From Lachnospiraceae bacterium JLR.KK008 (GTDB taxonomy: Bacteria; Bacillota; Clostridia; Lachnospirales; Lachnospiraceae), in the NCBI GenBank assembly GCA_037015955.1, contig CP143548.1, forward strand, positions 2,598,001 through 2,662,000: 64,000 nucleotides of DNA. The letters are read 5' to 3'. The position numbers and the translations under genes were made by a program. The notes under the pieces were generated by a model. That model saw nothing but the letters and a program-made list of their open reading frames with translations, was not told where the DNA came from and did no database searches. Position 1 is the first letter of the stretch. Every line of letters begins with the position of its first letter. Positions 26,156 through 35,893 of this stretch are shown here, one piece after another.

Positions 26156-28021
26156 CTATTCTTCCATCCACGGATTTTTAACTCTGGGGAATTTCTCTAT
26201 TGTTCTTTCATATAGTTCAATCCAGGGAAATCCCATGGCTTTTCCTGTATAGTAGTCTTCCTGATATGTCGAAGCAAACATCTCTCTGTCAGCAGGTAAA
26301 ATATGTCGAATGAACCCCTCAAATGGAAGTGACACCTCATATGGTTTATAGGGAATACCTTTTATACTCGGTCCAAACTGATCAAGAAAATCATCAACAA
26401 AATCCAAGGCGCCTTTGTGGATAACTGCAACGGAATCCCCGCATCCATTTTTTTTATCCGCTTTCTCAAATATCGGCTCAATTTTCCCATTTTCCTCCAA
26501 AAACATTCGACAGGTTGGGCCATTTTCAGCTATCAGAAATTCTCTTATCATTGCTTCTTCACAGGGAGTATAGGGATAAAAGGATCTGATCTCAAATCCA
26601 CCTCGTCTCACCAAACATTCCGCCGTATCTTCATTGGTATATAAATATAATACATCTCTCATACCTGAGCTCAACTCTGTAACGATCTTGGGCAGTTTCC
26701 CACTATAACCCGAATCAAACAACACATCTTTGCCTGTAAACTCTTCATAATAATGTTTTGTTGCCTGGTACATCCGCATGTGCTTTTCTTCATCGTAATA
26801 TAAGTTGATAAAAATTTTTATGAACTGTGCAAAATGTTCATATGATTGAAAGCTTTGTTCAAAGATAAACCCGGCCTTTCTTATTTCAGAGATATATGCT
26901 TCTCTGACTTGCTGTGGAACATCACCAAAATAATAATTCTCTGACAAGCCTGTAAAATCCCACAAAAGCAGCATGATTATTTCAGGTGAATATTGACAAC
27001 AGGAAGCCCCTCCCACCAAATCAGGGATAAAATAAAAGTCTTCCTTCTTTTTCAATATCGCCGGCAGCAACGCTTTGCGTGAAGCCTGAATATAGGCTGC
27101 TTCCGGTAATTGAGAAAATATGCTACGGTATTTCTCATAGGCGCGCATGATCAGATACCCGTCGCGCGCGCAAAATAAAATCCTTTTATTATTATTTCGC
27201 CTTGTCTCTGCTGCAAGCCATTTAACCACCCCCATAAGGTGCATACCCAGCACATAATAGCCGAGATAATAAGGATCGGCATTAAATTCGCTGTTTTCCT
27301 TCCAGACCGGAAAAGGATCATCAAAAAATTTATTGGCAATCATTTGCTGCATCATATCAAATCCCGCAGAATTCCGAATCTTTTCACAATGAAGCATATT
27401 TCCTGCCGCAGTATAAAATGAATGTAACCCTTTCATGCGTTTATCCACTGTACCTGTCAGGCAGTTCAATGTATCTGGTATCCACCTGAAAATAACTTTA
27501 CTGTCTATAAATAAATTACTATCCCCAAGGTAGGTAATGGTTTTATATCTGTTGCTTACTACTATATCCCTCACTTCTTCAACAGAACAAGTCATGTGCT
27601 CTCCAAAATAGCCGCACTCATTCAATATCTCTGTCAGCATTTTCTTATCATTCAGAATATCCGTACAAAATATAATCTGTACATCCTGACACAACATTTC
27701 TTCATATATTTTCTGTGTATAATTACGAGGGATCAAATATTTGCGTAAAAAGGAATATTCCTGTTTCTCCAGCAAATCACAGACATCACGTTTGATATTA
27801 TAAAATTCATGAATATAACTGTATATATCATGAAGAGTCTGACCTTTTTTATGGCTCACCTGCGACCTGATCTGATGGAATATCAGCTCACTTCCTGTCT
27901 TTTCATAAAACAAATCGTCCAGTAGTACATAGAAATGCTCAAATTCACTCCAAGGCATTAAAACCGCCGTTCCAAATATATTAATTATCAGAGCCGCCTG
28001 TACCCTGTTACTTTTTTCCAT
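26156..28021 (-). CDS. HAD-superfamily-like protein of glycan loci, N-terminal nucleophile altered
   Basis: 621 residues. The N-terminus reads IINIFGTAVLMPW where a haloacid-dehalogenase phosphatase would have D-I-F-D-T, so both aspartates of motif I are replaced. A second HAD-like start, ILFCARDGYLIMRAYEKY, occurs near residue 280 and retains the R-D-G element common in glycan-locus HAD/GT proteins. The C-terminal 300 residues (LFDSGYSGKLPKIV, FIRHILPADREMF) are not assigned. It might be a structural or regulatory phosphosugar-binding protein. It overlaps the module-only gene upstream by 14 bases. Confidence 0.62.
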   Translation of the reverse strand: MEKSNRVQAALIINIFGTAVLMPWSEFEHFYVLLDDLFYEKTGSELIFHQIRSQVSHKKGQTLHDIYSYIHEFYNIKRDVCDLLEKQEYSFLRKYLIPRNYTQKIYEEMLCQDVQIIFCTDILNDKKMLTEILNECGYFGEHMTCSVEEVRDIVVSNRYKTITYLGDSNLFIDSKVIFRWIPDTLNCLTGTVDKRMKGLHSFYTAAGNMLHCEKIRNSAGFDMMQQMIANKFFDDPFPVWKENSEFNADPYYLGYYVLGMHLMGVVKWLAAETRRNNNKRILFCARDGYLIMRAYEKYRSIFSQLPEAAYIQASRKALLPAILKKKEDFYFIPDLVGGASCCQYSPEIIMLLLWDFTGLSENYYFGDVPQQVREAYISEIRKAGFIFEQSFQSYEHFAQFIKIFINLYYDEEKHMRMYQATKHYYEEFTGKDVLFDSGYSGKLPKIVTELSSGMRDVLYLYTNEDTAECLVRRGGFEIRSFYPYTPCEEAMIREFLIAENGPTCRMFLEENGKIEPIFEKADKKNGCGDSVAVIHKGALDFVDDFLDQFGPSIKGIPYKPYEVSLPFEGFIRHILPADREMFASTYQEDYYTGKAMGFPWIELYERTIEKFPRVKNPWMEE

Positions 28022-28655
28022 TTGCCTGACCCCACGTTTTTATATCAAAAAATTCATTTAAGGCCATCATAACACAATTTGTTTTTAATTCGCGCCTGAT
28101 TTCCTCAATGCTGCCATAAGGAGTAACCACGATAAGATCCACTCCTCTGACCTCATCCTTCAACCCATAAACGGGCACTCCCTCCACATCCTGCAAAGAT
28201 GTGTTCTTATCTATGAAGCAACAGACATTTACACTGTTGTTGTTTAAATATTTGAGTAATAGTCTTCCATGCCTGCCAGCGCCATAAATAGCGACGTTTT
28301 GTAGCTTCTTTTCTGCCAATAATTCTCTCAGTTTAAAATCATTATTCAATAGTAACTCCGTACATCCACGAAAAGAATCCAAATAATATCTGATTCTGGC
28401 TTGATTCTCCCTTTCTGTCTCGATTGCCTGTTCCAGTTGTATCATATTCTCTGTACGTTCATCAAGAATACAATAGAGGTCATCCATATATTGCTGCTCA
28501 AAATTGCATGAACGCATTAATTTGTAATATATATTATCAGTTTCTTTTTCCGCGCTCTTTCTAACTCTGACATAAGAATCCCTGTACTGATTCCAATTCC
28601 CTTGTTTCATTATCTCATTTTTTATGCTCATTAACTTTTCTCTGCTTGCATCCAT
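28008..28655 (-). CDS. Small coiled-coil protein consisting mainly of the Rossmann module
   Basis: 215 residues. The first 110 are helical and charged, with a coiled-coil look (ENMIQLEQAIETERENQ). The rest is the recurring module almost alone: LQNVAIYGAGRHGRLLLKYL, VNVCCFIDKNTSLQD, DLIVVTPYGSIEEI. There is no catalytic domain, which makes it the best stand-alone example of the module in the window and a natural candidate for a scaffold or interaction partner. It lies between the GT4 and HAD-like genes with 4-base spacing on one side and overlap on the other. Confidence 0.75.
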   Translation of the reverse strand: MDASREKLMSIKNEIMKQGNWNQYRDSYVRVRKSAEKETDNIYYKLMRSCNFEQQYMDDLYCILDERTENMIQLEQAIETERENQARIRYYLDSFRGCTELLLNNDFKLRELLAEKKLQNVAIYGAGRHGRLLLKYLNNNSVNVCCFIDKNTSLQDVEGVPVYGLKDEVRGVDLIVVTPYGSIEEIRRELKTNCVMMALNEFFDIKTWGQANGKK

Positions 28656-28659
28656 ATTT

Positions 28660-30210
28660 TCACCATACTCTGATCGCCATCATAAAATAATCCTGCCCGC
28701 ACTTTTTACCATGGCTCTCTAAAGATCTCTCAATAAATTCCTGTTCGTCTTCTGTAGCGATAAAAATTATACTATTCTTATCTGATAATACCGTTTCCGG
28801 AGAACATATGGTTTTTCCTAAGAATAATGCCCCATGATCATTGCCTATAAAACCACTGACTTCTAACTGTGGAAAAAACACAGCCATCATCTCCACTACA
28901 ACAATCGTTGCCCAGTCCGTTCCCCATAAATAAATGGGTTTTGTTCTGAAATCCTGTAAATATAGTTTTCCAATATGATATAAATACCACAGTTTATAAC
29001 TGATAAACAGGGGATCTAACACCAAATCTGTATATTCACAATACCGCTCATATAAATCCTCAAACATCATCTTCAAATCTTCATATTTTATTTCCTGTTC
29101 ACTCTTTTTTCTCTGATAATCGTTTAAAACAAAATCATAATATGCTTGCACTGCATGATAAACGGCATTCTCGGAATGGTTTTGTTGATAAGTATTTTGG
29201 GCACATTGCCTTATCATGTGCCCTTTCCTCTCAAAATAATCGCTAACAGCTTCCTTCATCTTTTCTGCAATCGAACAGGAATCAAACCCATCACATAAGT
29301 AGCCGTTTTCTTCATCCTTAATCACTTCCGGCACTCCGCCGACCGGTGTCGAAACTACAACACAATCCGATGCTAACGCTTCGGAAACCACATTGGGATA
29401 AGACTCTATTTTGCTGCCACATACCAAAATATCTGCATTGATATAATATTCATTAATATCTACACAAAACCCTGCAAATTTTACCGATTCTGATAACTGG
29501 TTTTCAGCCACATAATCTCTGCAAACAGCCCCATATTCGTTATTGTCGTCGCCGCAAAGAATCAGTCTTGCATCAATTTTATCCTTGGTCAAATGTTCAA
29601 ATGCCTTTATAACCTCCAACTGATTTTTTCTCTCACATATAGCTCCGACACATAAAAATACCAAGCTCCTTTTATTTATCTGTTTTCCATCCAGGTGTTT
29701 CGCATATGTACGAACGCAGCATGAATGGCATCCAAGATTATGGCTCCACGCCTTTCTATACAGCTCTGAGTCACAGAGGTGATACCTGGGGAATATATCT
29801 AAATATTTAAAGGAAAAAAAAGACTGTTTTGCCTGATATATATTCATGATATGTGGTATTTTTAACTCTCTGGAAACAAGTTCCACCGTTACATTGATCT
29901 GTACCGAATGCAATATATCAGGCATACAAGATTCAATTAATTCTTTTACTTTGCTGTAATGATTTCTTATTTCAATATAATTGATGTCTTCAGGAGTAGA
30001 AGACATGACAAAGGGAACCTTATGCAAAAAGATATGATAAGAATCACATATCCTCTGATAAGAAACATCTATTTCATTTTTATAATAATTGGATATAACA
30101 ACATTAATTTTATAACCGTTTTTTCTCATTAATATTGCTTGCTGCATAAGCGTATGCGCTGCGCCACCATAAGCCCTGCCGTAATCAAGGAAATACATAA
30201 TGTTTTTCAT
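28660..30210 (-). CDS. GT4 glycosyltransferase with C-terminal Rossmann module
   Basis: 516 residues. The N-terminal half begins MKNIMYFLDYGRAYGGAAHT with the GT-B acceptor glycines. The donor half has ICERKNQLEVIKAF and the E-x7-E motif in ESYPNVVSEALASD. After a helical linker, the last about 110 residues are the module: PIYLWGTDWATIVVVE, VSGFIGNDHGALF, IIFIATEDEQEFI. It is a retaining transferase with unknown donor. The gene is A+T-rich and spaced 4 bases from the next gene downstream. Confidence 0.86.
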   Translation of the reverse strand: MKNIMYFLDYGRAYGGAAHTLMQQAILMRKNGYKINVVISNYYKNEIDVSYQRICDSYHIFLHKVPFVMSSTPEDINYIEIRNHYSKVKELIESCMPDILHSVQINVTVELVSRELKIPHIMNIYQAKQSFFSFKYLDIFPRYHLCDSELYRKAWSHNLGCHSCCVRTYAKHLDGKQINKRSLVFLCVGAICERKNQLEVIKAFEHLTKDKIDARLILCGDDNNEYGAVCRDYVAENQLSESVKFAGFCVDINEYYINADILVCGSKIESYPNVVSEALASDCVVVSTPVGGVPEVIKDEENGYLCDGFDSCSIAEKMKEAVSDYFERKGHMIRQCAQNTYQQNHSENAVYHAVQAYYDFVLNDYQRKKSEQEIKYEDLKMMFEDLYERYCEYTDLVLDPLFISYKLWYLYHIGKLYLQDFRTKPIYLWGTDWATIVVVEMMAVFFPQLEVSGFIGNDHGALFLGKTICSPETVLSDKNSIIFIATEDEQEFIERSLESHGKKCGQDYFMMAIRVW

Positions 30211-30250
30211 ATTTCGTTTATCGAGCTTTCATCGCCTCGATTTCCCCCTT

Positions 30251-32041
30251 TTAAACTTTGTTGTTACAAACCTTAAGTTCTGGCCAGAGTCTTGCGAGCT
30301 GTAGCGCAACTACTTTGTTTAAATTATTAACAGATTGTATTTTCCTGGTATCCCAACCACTTTGAATCAGTAATTCTCTTATCTCAGCCTCATATTTTGG
30401 CGTTGCAATGATAATTTCACTATTAACCGGAACATTATCAAAATCAATCACTTTATATCCATAAAAGTTCGATTTCTGTTTATCTTTGTCTTCATCTATA
30501 TATGCAAATATACTAACGCCGCTTTCTTCTATCAGTCGTATTGTCTTCTCTGCCCATCTGCCGGTCCCCCAAACATATACTTTATCTTTATCTAAAAGTC
30601 CATCTCTCAAGAACTTTTTATTTTTCAATATCTCCGTAATCTCAGGGCTGTCAATATTAGCCGCAACTGCATTCACCCAGTGTTCATCGATTCCAGAACG
30701 TATTTCCGGTTTCGCCGCATAATTAGAAGCTATCATTTTCGCCTCGTATGCACATTCAATGGCATTCACACTGCTTGCTCCTCCGTAAGTAAAAGTAAAC
30801 ACAGGTACATCAATGCGATAAATGTCGACACCACATAAGAACTGCCGTAAAAACCAATCATAGTCTGCTGCCAGTTTAAATTTCAGGTCAAAATTATCTG
30901 CTACTTTAAATTGTTCCCTCCTGGCAAATATTGATTCATGGTGATAAGGCATCCGGACACGAATATCATTATTGGTGTCTTTATCTCCATTATAATAAAC
31001 CATTTCACCTGCCTGAGAAATATAGTAACTGTTTCCCACAACAATATCAGCCCCGGAGCGCAGAAAAACCTGCTCCACGAGATACAATGCATTTGGTTCA
31101 TACCAGTCATCGCTGTTGAGAAATGAAATAATATCCCCATTTGCAAGGCTGATCCCTTTATTCATTGCATCAAAAATCCCTCTGTCCGGTTCAGAGATGA
31201 CTTTCGCAATCTTATCTTTATATCTGTCAACGATTTGTAATGTTTTATCCGTAGAACAACCATCAACAATAATATATTCAACATCTACATTTTTCTGGCT
31301 GATCACACTCTTTATTGTCTGTTCTATGGTACTTTCACTGTTATAGCAGACAGTAATTACACTCAGCTTTAGCCTTTTTCCACCGGGAGACAATTCATCG
31401 GTCAGAAACCTGCATGAGAGTATCTCTGTTTCTATCCTTTTCGCTAAATATTTCAGCCGCTGTGTCCCTGATGCTCTCATATCTACACGTTGTAATGTAA
31501 ACGAGTTCTGTGTTTCCTCAAATACATCAATATAGGAGACCTCTTCTTTAAGGGCAATTTCCTTAAGCATTGAATTTCTCTTTTCCAATACCGCATTACA
31601 TTTTCGATCTGCTCTCTCAGGCTCATTTCCCGAGGAATTTCTAAAAGGCGAAATTACATAAATACTTTTACATTTTTCTTTAATAGCATTCAGGATTAAG
31701 TGCATGTATCTGTTAAAACTATATTCTTCCTCATCGGACTTCATACACCGCTTGCTGTCGTTCTTGTCAGCAAGGCTATCTCCCCATATAATAATATACG
31801 AGAACTCTGTGATTCCATTTGTTTCTAAATCGGATTTTAAGCTGTCAATACTATCAGTATTAAAGTTCAAAATATCGTAATAACAAATATCCTGCCCGCC
31901 AAAGATTTCTGTTCCTATAATCTCAGCCATGTCCCTGTTGTCGTTATCAACAATAAAACCAACTTTCTTTCCCTGCTTCTTCCCATCCAGACGCAGATCA
32001 TAATAACTTACTTTACTTTCCTTTAACATCTTTCCAACCAT
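30251..32041 (-). CDS. GT2 glycosyltransferase with unassigned N-terminal domain and C-terminal Rossmann module
   Basis: 596 residues in three parts. The first about 215 residues are not recognised, though IIIWGDSLADKND and a conserved DVFEETQ region give a faint SGNH-hydrolase look. The GT2 domain (about 222-430) has SVITVCYNSESTIEQT, YIIVDGCSTDKT and FLNSDDWYEPNAL. The C-terminal module has KVYVWGTGRWAEKTIRLI, IFAYIDEDKDKQ and EIIIATPKYEAEI. The GT2 domain resembles the one in the gene at 34776, so the two may have a common origin. It overlaps the GT8 gene upstream by 19 bases. Confidence 0.82.
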   Translation of the reverse strand: MVGKMLKESKVSYYDLRLDGKKQGKKVGFIVDNDNRDMAEIIGTEIFGGQDICYYDILNFNTDSIDSLKSDLETNGITEFSYIIIWGDSLADKNDSKRCMKSDEEEYSFNRYMHLILNAIKEKCKSIYVISPFRNSSGNEPERADRKCNAVLEKRNSMLKEIALKEEVSYIDVFEETQNSFTLQRVDMRASGTQRLKYLAKRIETEILSCRFLTDELSPGGKRLKLSVITVCYNSESTIEQTIKSVISQKNVDVEYIIVDGCSTDKTLQIVDRYKDKIAKVISEPDRGIFDAMNKGISLANGDIISFLNSDDWYEPNALYLVEQVFLRSGADIVVGNSYYISQAGEMVYYNGDKDTNNDIRVRMPYHHESIFARREQFKVADNFDLKFKLAADYDWFLRQFLCGVDIYRIDVPVFTFTYGGASSVNAIECAYEAKMIASNYAAKPEIRSGIDEHWVNAVAANIDSPEITEILKNKKFLRDGLLDKDKVYVWGTGRWAEKTIRLIEESGVSIFAYIDEDKDKQKSNFYGYKVIDFDNVPVNSEIIIATPKYEAEIRELLIQSGWDTRKIQSVNNLNKVVALQLARLWPELKVCNNKV

Positions 32042-33429
32042 TCCCTGAAATAATACTTCTTATAGAGATTATAATACAGTATCGGATATAAATTCGGCGA
32101 CTTGACTACTTCAAAAATATCACTATCCGGGGCCTCTCCCTGCTCATAATACATAATATCTTCCAGCACCTCTTTATAATAGCGAGAATCAACTGACATA
32201 TAATATAAAATATCTTTTTTATATTCGTTCGCTAATACAATCTGTTCGTCTTTAACTCCATATTGCCTTAGCTCCTCAGTCACTTGCCTTTTATTAACAG
32301 ACTTAATAACTGCAACCAAAATACAGGCCTCCCGCATCTGGTCTTTGACATCTAACGGTAAAATGACATCGATCCCTTTATAGTTCTTCCCCGATAAATC
32401 ATGATTGTTGTCAAGAATCGCGTCAACGGTAAGCCCGGCTCTTCCCAAAAAGTCACACATTTCCTTTCCAAGCTTTGTATATCCCCAAATAAAAGCTCTT
32501 TGATAACCACACATTTTAATGGGCAAACTTTTTACATTCATTTTTTTAGTAATTTTATTATTATCTAATGAATCCTTATACTGTCGATACAATTTTGACT
32601 CTGAAAAATCATCTGCATAGCTCCACCACTCTTCAGCGCCAATAAACCTCATACTGATCCAAGGTTTAAAATGTCCGCCCATGTGCAAAATAAAAGGCCG
32701 ATTCCAGTCAAAATCAAAATCAGACTCTTGATAGTCTCTGTCAAATAATGTTTTTATTTTCCTCCCGCTATAAAAATGAAATAAGTTATATTTTAATGGT
32801 AATATACCTATGGAGCCATAACAACACACATTGATTACATCCTGATCCTCAAATAAGTTGTCTTTCTGACTCTGCAATAAAAACCTTTGGACAATATTAT
32901 CCTTTCGCAATCTGTCAAGATTCATGACCAACACGCCACTATTAATATAAGTGTTCATCGACGGCAAGCCTAAACTATCCATATGCTTTTGACGGCCTTC
33001 GTTCATAACAATCAAGTTGTTATCCCGCACTCCGGCAACATAATTGTCATCAATTTTATAATCATACAGTTCTCTTAAATCTCCATTGACTATAATATCA
33101 CAATCCAGGTAGATGCATCTTTTACATTCCGTTAATATTTCCGGAATGAGCAATCTGTTATACGCAGCCAAAGACAAATGTGAATTCGTTATATGAGCCT
33201 CGGAAAATATTTCTGCTGAAATCCTATGAAAAGTCACAGAAAAATTATGATGTTTCATTTTGAGTATTTTTTCAAAGGCTTTAATCTCATCACCGATTTC
33301 ATCACCTGATAAAATATGGAAATCGTAGTCTGATCCTGAGTGCATCAATATTGATTTCATAACCACAAAGGCTTGTAAGATATAATTCTTGTCAATGCCC
33401 CAAGCCACAGATATTTTATCCGACATCAT
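32023..33429 (-). CDS. GT8 glycosyltransferase with C-terminal Rossmann module
   Basis: About 468 residues. The GT8 domain covers the first about 270 residues: ISVAWGIDKNYILQAFVV, the DxD motif in YLDCDIIVNGDLR, and FILHMGGHFKPW near its end. The module follows: RAFIWGYTKLGKEMCDFL, VDAILDNNHDLSGK, ILVAVIKSVNKRQV. GT8 enzymes are retaining galactosyl- or glucosyltransferases. Although the frame is open to 33504 (overlapping the upstream gene), AGGAG sits 7 bases before the ATG at 33429, which I take as the start. Confidence 0.86.
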   Translation of the reverse strand: MMSDKISVAWGIDKNYILQAFVVMKSILMHSGSDYDFHILSGDEIGDEIKAFEKILKMKHHNFSVTFHRISAEIFSEAHITNSHLSLAAYNRLLIPEILTECKRCIYLDCDIIVNGDLRELYDYKIDDNYVAGVRDNNLIVMNEGRQKHMDSLGLPSMNTYINSGVLVMNLDRLRKDNIVQRFLLQSQKDNLFEDQDVINVCCYGSIGILPLKYNLFHFYSGRKIKTLFDRDYQESDFDFDWNRPFILHMGGHFKPWISMRFIGAEEWWSYADDFSESKLYRQYKDSLDNNKITKKMNVKSLPIKMCGYQRAFIWGYTKLGKEMCDFLGRAGLTVDAILDNNHDLSGKNYKGIDVILPLDVKDQMREACILVAVIKSVNKRQVTEELRQYGVKDEQIVLANEYKKDILYYMSVDSRYYKEVLEDIMYYEQGEAPDSDIFEVVKSPNLYPILYYNLYKKYYFREWLERC

Positions 33430-33439
33430 TAAGTTTCTC

Positions 33440-34714
33440 CTATTGTTTTTTAAATATTGGTTTTCCTGAAGGCGTGTATATATAGGAGTCCTCATCAATC
33501 CCATAGTTACCTAAATCGAAAACATATTCATGTTCAAATTTTTCCTTCATCACAAGTACACCTATTGTCCCACTGACATTGCCAGCAATAAAACTGTCAC
33601 AATAAGTCATCAAAAGCATTGAGATGAGGTACTCCTTACCTTTTAAATAACAATCATTTTCTCGTTTAAACTCGTGATACGGTGTGAGAGATAATTTATC
33701 AACATATGTCTCGTCATCTCGCATCGTAAATCTGGGGCAATCATACTCCAAATACATCTCACCAAACTCACTCTTCATTTTTTGCAATATTTCATTATCC
33801 TCTGATGAAAAGTATAGATAATCTATCCCCCAATCATTTATTAGTTGGCGAATCTTCTTTATTGCCTGTTCTATATTTGGTTGAACAGGATGACCATACG
33901 GCTTGAATTTTAAATAGTCTGTTCCTCTAAGCAGAACTCCACAGATCTTTTTTCTATTTTTTTGATATTTTCCAAACAGCTTATCTCTGATATGAATTGT
34001 TTCCTGTAAAATAATGTCTGAAACACACATGTAATTGCAATAAATATCATGATAAATATGTCTGATATACAGATTTTTGATTACTTTATCATAAGCATAT
34101 TGCGTATCAGGAACGCCTTCGTCTCTGCATAATTCCACAAATGAACTATGATATACTTCATCTAACGAATAAAGGGAAGATGGTTGTTTAAAATAATATT
34201 CCCAACTATTTTCTTTTCCTAATTTAGTATCTTCCAAATATGCGTTCGGATAATTTTTCATATCTATGACGGGAATATATCCTTTTACCAGAGCAATTCT
34301 AATGTGCTGCATAAATACAAGAAAATTAGAGAATAACCCCACCTGTTCATTCGTTCTGCGAATGAGCAAAAACCTTACGTCTGGATTATCCTCTCCAAAG
34401 TGCCTTATTATTACTTCCTGCTTCTTATATTCGCCCCACCACATACAACCATCGATGATCTGCTTTGGTTTTAAAGGTATATTAGATAGTAAAAATGCGA
34501 TTGCATCATCTACATCCTTCAAGGCGATAAATAAATAATCATATTTAACCAGCGGGATTTCATCTATTGGGTAAAATTTAAGTCCATATCTGTTGGCAAC
34601 TGTATGCTTTTGAGAATCTTTATCCGAAACTCCTACAATATTAAATTTTTCTCTCAATATATCTACTCGGTTTTCAAACCACTGGCCCAATCCATATAAT
34701 AATATGTTTTCCAT
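33440..34714 (-). CDS. Fucosyltransferase-like enzyme with N-terminal Rossmann module
   Basis: 424 residues. Here the module is at the N-terminus: MENILLYGLGQWFENRV, IVGVSDKDSQKH, YLFIALKDVDDA. The rest has features of the GT-B fucosyltransferase superfamily (GT11/GT23/GT65 type): VLLRGTDYLKF in the position of the R-R-G-D-Y donor loop, YLYFSSEDNEI, and a C-terminal FIAGNVSGTIGVLVM. Donor specificity cannot be read. The ATG at 34714 has AAGGG 8 bases upstream; a GTG at 34747 extends the frame but lacks a site. Confidence 0.75.
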   Translation of the reverse strand: MENILLYGLGQWFENRVDILREKFNIVGVSDKDSQKHTVANRYGLKFYPIDEIPLVKYDYLFIALKDVDDAIAFLLSNIPLKPKQIIDGCMWWGEYKKQEVIIRHFGEDNPDVRFLLIRRTNEQVGLFSNFLVFMQHIRIALVKGYIPVIDMKNYPNAYLEDTKLGKENSWEYYFKQPSSLYSLDEVYHSSFVELCRDEGVPDTQYAYDKVIKNLYIRHIYHDIYCNYMCVSDIILQETIHIRDKLFGKYQKNRKKICGVLLRGTDYLKFKPYGHPVQPNIEQAIKKIRQLINDWGIDYLYFSSEDNEILQKMKSEFGEMYLEYDCPRFTMRDDETYVDKLSLTPYHEFKRENDCYLKGKEYLISMLLMTYCDSFIAGNVSGTIGVLVMKEKFEHEYVFDLGNYGIDEDSYIYTPSGKPIFKKQ

Positions 34715-34775
34715 TGTTACATCCCTTATATATTTCCGCTTTGTCACAAATACAACATCATAATATCTTGAATTA

Positions 34776-35861
34776 TTATATAATCATTGAAATTCTGCTT
34801 ATTATTTCATCTATTGTGATCCATTGCAGGAATTTGTTATTATAGTTCTCCAACTGTCTTCCGATCTCCATACCTGAATACCGCACTGCAATCAATACAT
34901 ATCCTCTTGTCTCCTCTAGTAACCTCGGATTTTCAACATAAATGTCATGAATCTTTACGCCCCACTTGTCTTTGTTGTTATCCACAAAAGCGATAACACG
35001 AATATTGCATTGCCTAAATAGATCGTAACAATGCTCTCCCCATATACCTGTGCCGAAAATTATAATCTCGTTCCTGAATCTTTTAAACCTAACGTTCAAA
35101 TAATTAACTAACAATAATGGTTTTTCATTACACATTGCCATGAATTTTGAGCCATAATATTTCTTTTTTATCCATTCTTCCACTATTTCTTTGTTACCAG
35201 GAAATCTTTCCAGGTATGACAGGCTGATTGTTTTTGTTTCTTCTGCACATTCCACCGCTCTCGTGCTGCTGACCCCTCCAGTCCTGAAATTAACTGTTAC
35301 CATATCCATGTAACGGAATTTAACCCCTGCAATATAAAAACGAAGCATCAATTCATAGTCAGCAGCAATCCTGAATTTTGTATTAAATACTCCATATTTA
35401 TCATAAATCTCCCGGCGAACAAAAACACTGGGATGCGGCGTTACCATTGAATGCCATAACTGATTCAAAGGTTCGTTTGCGCTAATACTTATGTCCCCTT
35501 TATCATTAACAATACCGATCTTTCCATAAACAAGCTCGGCATCTGTAGTTTTGAAGACTCTTGCTATTTTACTTATAACATCTGGTTCATACCAATCATC
35601 ACTGTTTATGATACCGATCACATCTCCTGTCGCTTTCCGGAGACCTTTGTTCATGGCATCATATATTCCCTCATCCGGTTCACTTACGAAATAATCGATA
35701 GTGTTTTCATACTTTTGTATTATTTCTCCTGTTCCGTCTGTAGACTGCCCGTCTATGATGAGATATTCAATATTTTCATATGATTGAGTGATAACGCTTT
35801 TGATCGTCTGCTCTATTGTTTTGACTGCATTAAAAGATACAGTGATAATGCTGATTCTCAT
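34776..35861 (-). CDS. GT2 glycosyltransferase with C-terminal Rossmann module
   Basis: 361 residues. The GT2 domain begins MRISIITVSFNAVKTIEQT, with YLIIDGQSTDGT and the metal motif INSDDWYEP (about residues 83-91). The module occupies about the last 110 residues: EIIIFGTGIWGEHCYDLF, VIAFVDNNKDKWG, YVLIAVRYSGMEIG. It is closely related to the GT2 part of the gene at 30251 (both have NSDDWYEP and the TGGVSSTRAVEC/YGGASSVNAIEC acceptor-side segment). The gene is A+T-rich and lies 61 bases upstream of the fucosyltransferase-like gene. Confidence 0.87.
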   Translation of the reverse strand: MRISIITVSFNAVKTIEQTIKSVITQSYENIEYLIIDGQSTDGTGEIIQKYENTIDYFVSEPDEGIYDAMNKGLRKATGDVIGIINSDDWYEPDVISKIARVFKTTDAELVYGKIGIVNDKGDISISANEPLNQLWHSMVTPHPSVFVRREIYDKYGVFNTKFRIAADYELMLRFYIAGVKFRYMDMVTVNFRTGGVSSTRAVECAEETKTISLSYLERFPGNKEIVEEWIKKKYYGSKFMAMCNEKPLLLVNYLNVRFKRFRNEIIIFGTGIWGEHCYDLFRQCNIRVIAFVDNNKDKWGVKIHDIYVENPRLLEETRGYVLIAVRYSGMEIGRQLENYNNKFLQWITIDEIISRISMII

Positions 35862-35893
35862 ATATACTTAAGCCTTATCCTTTACTATGGCAT

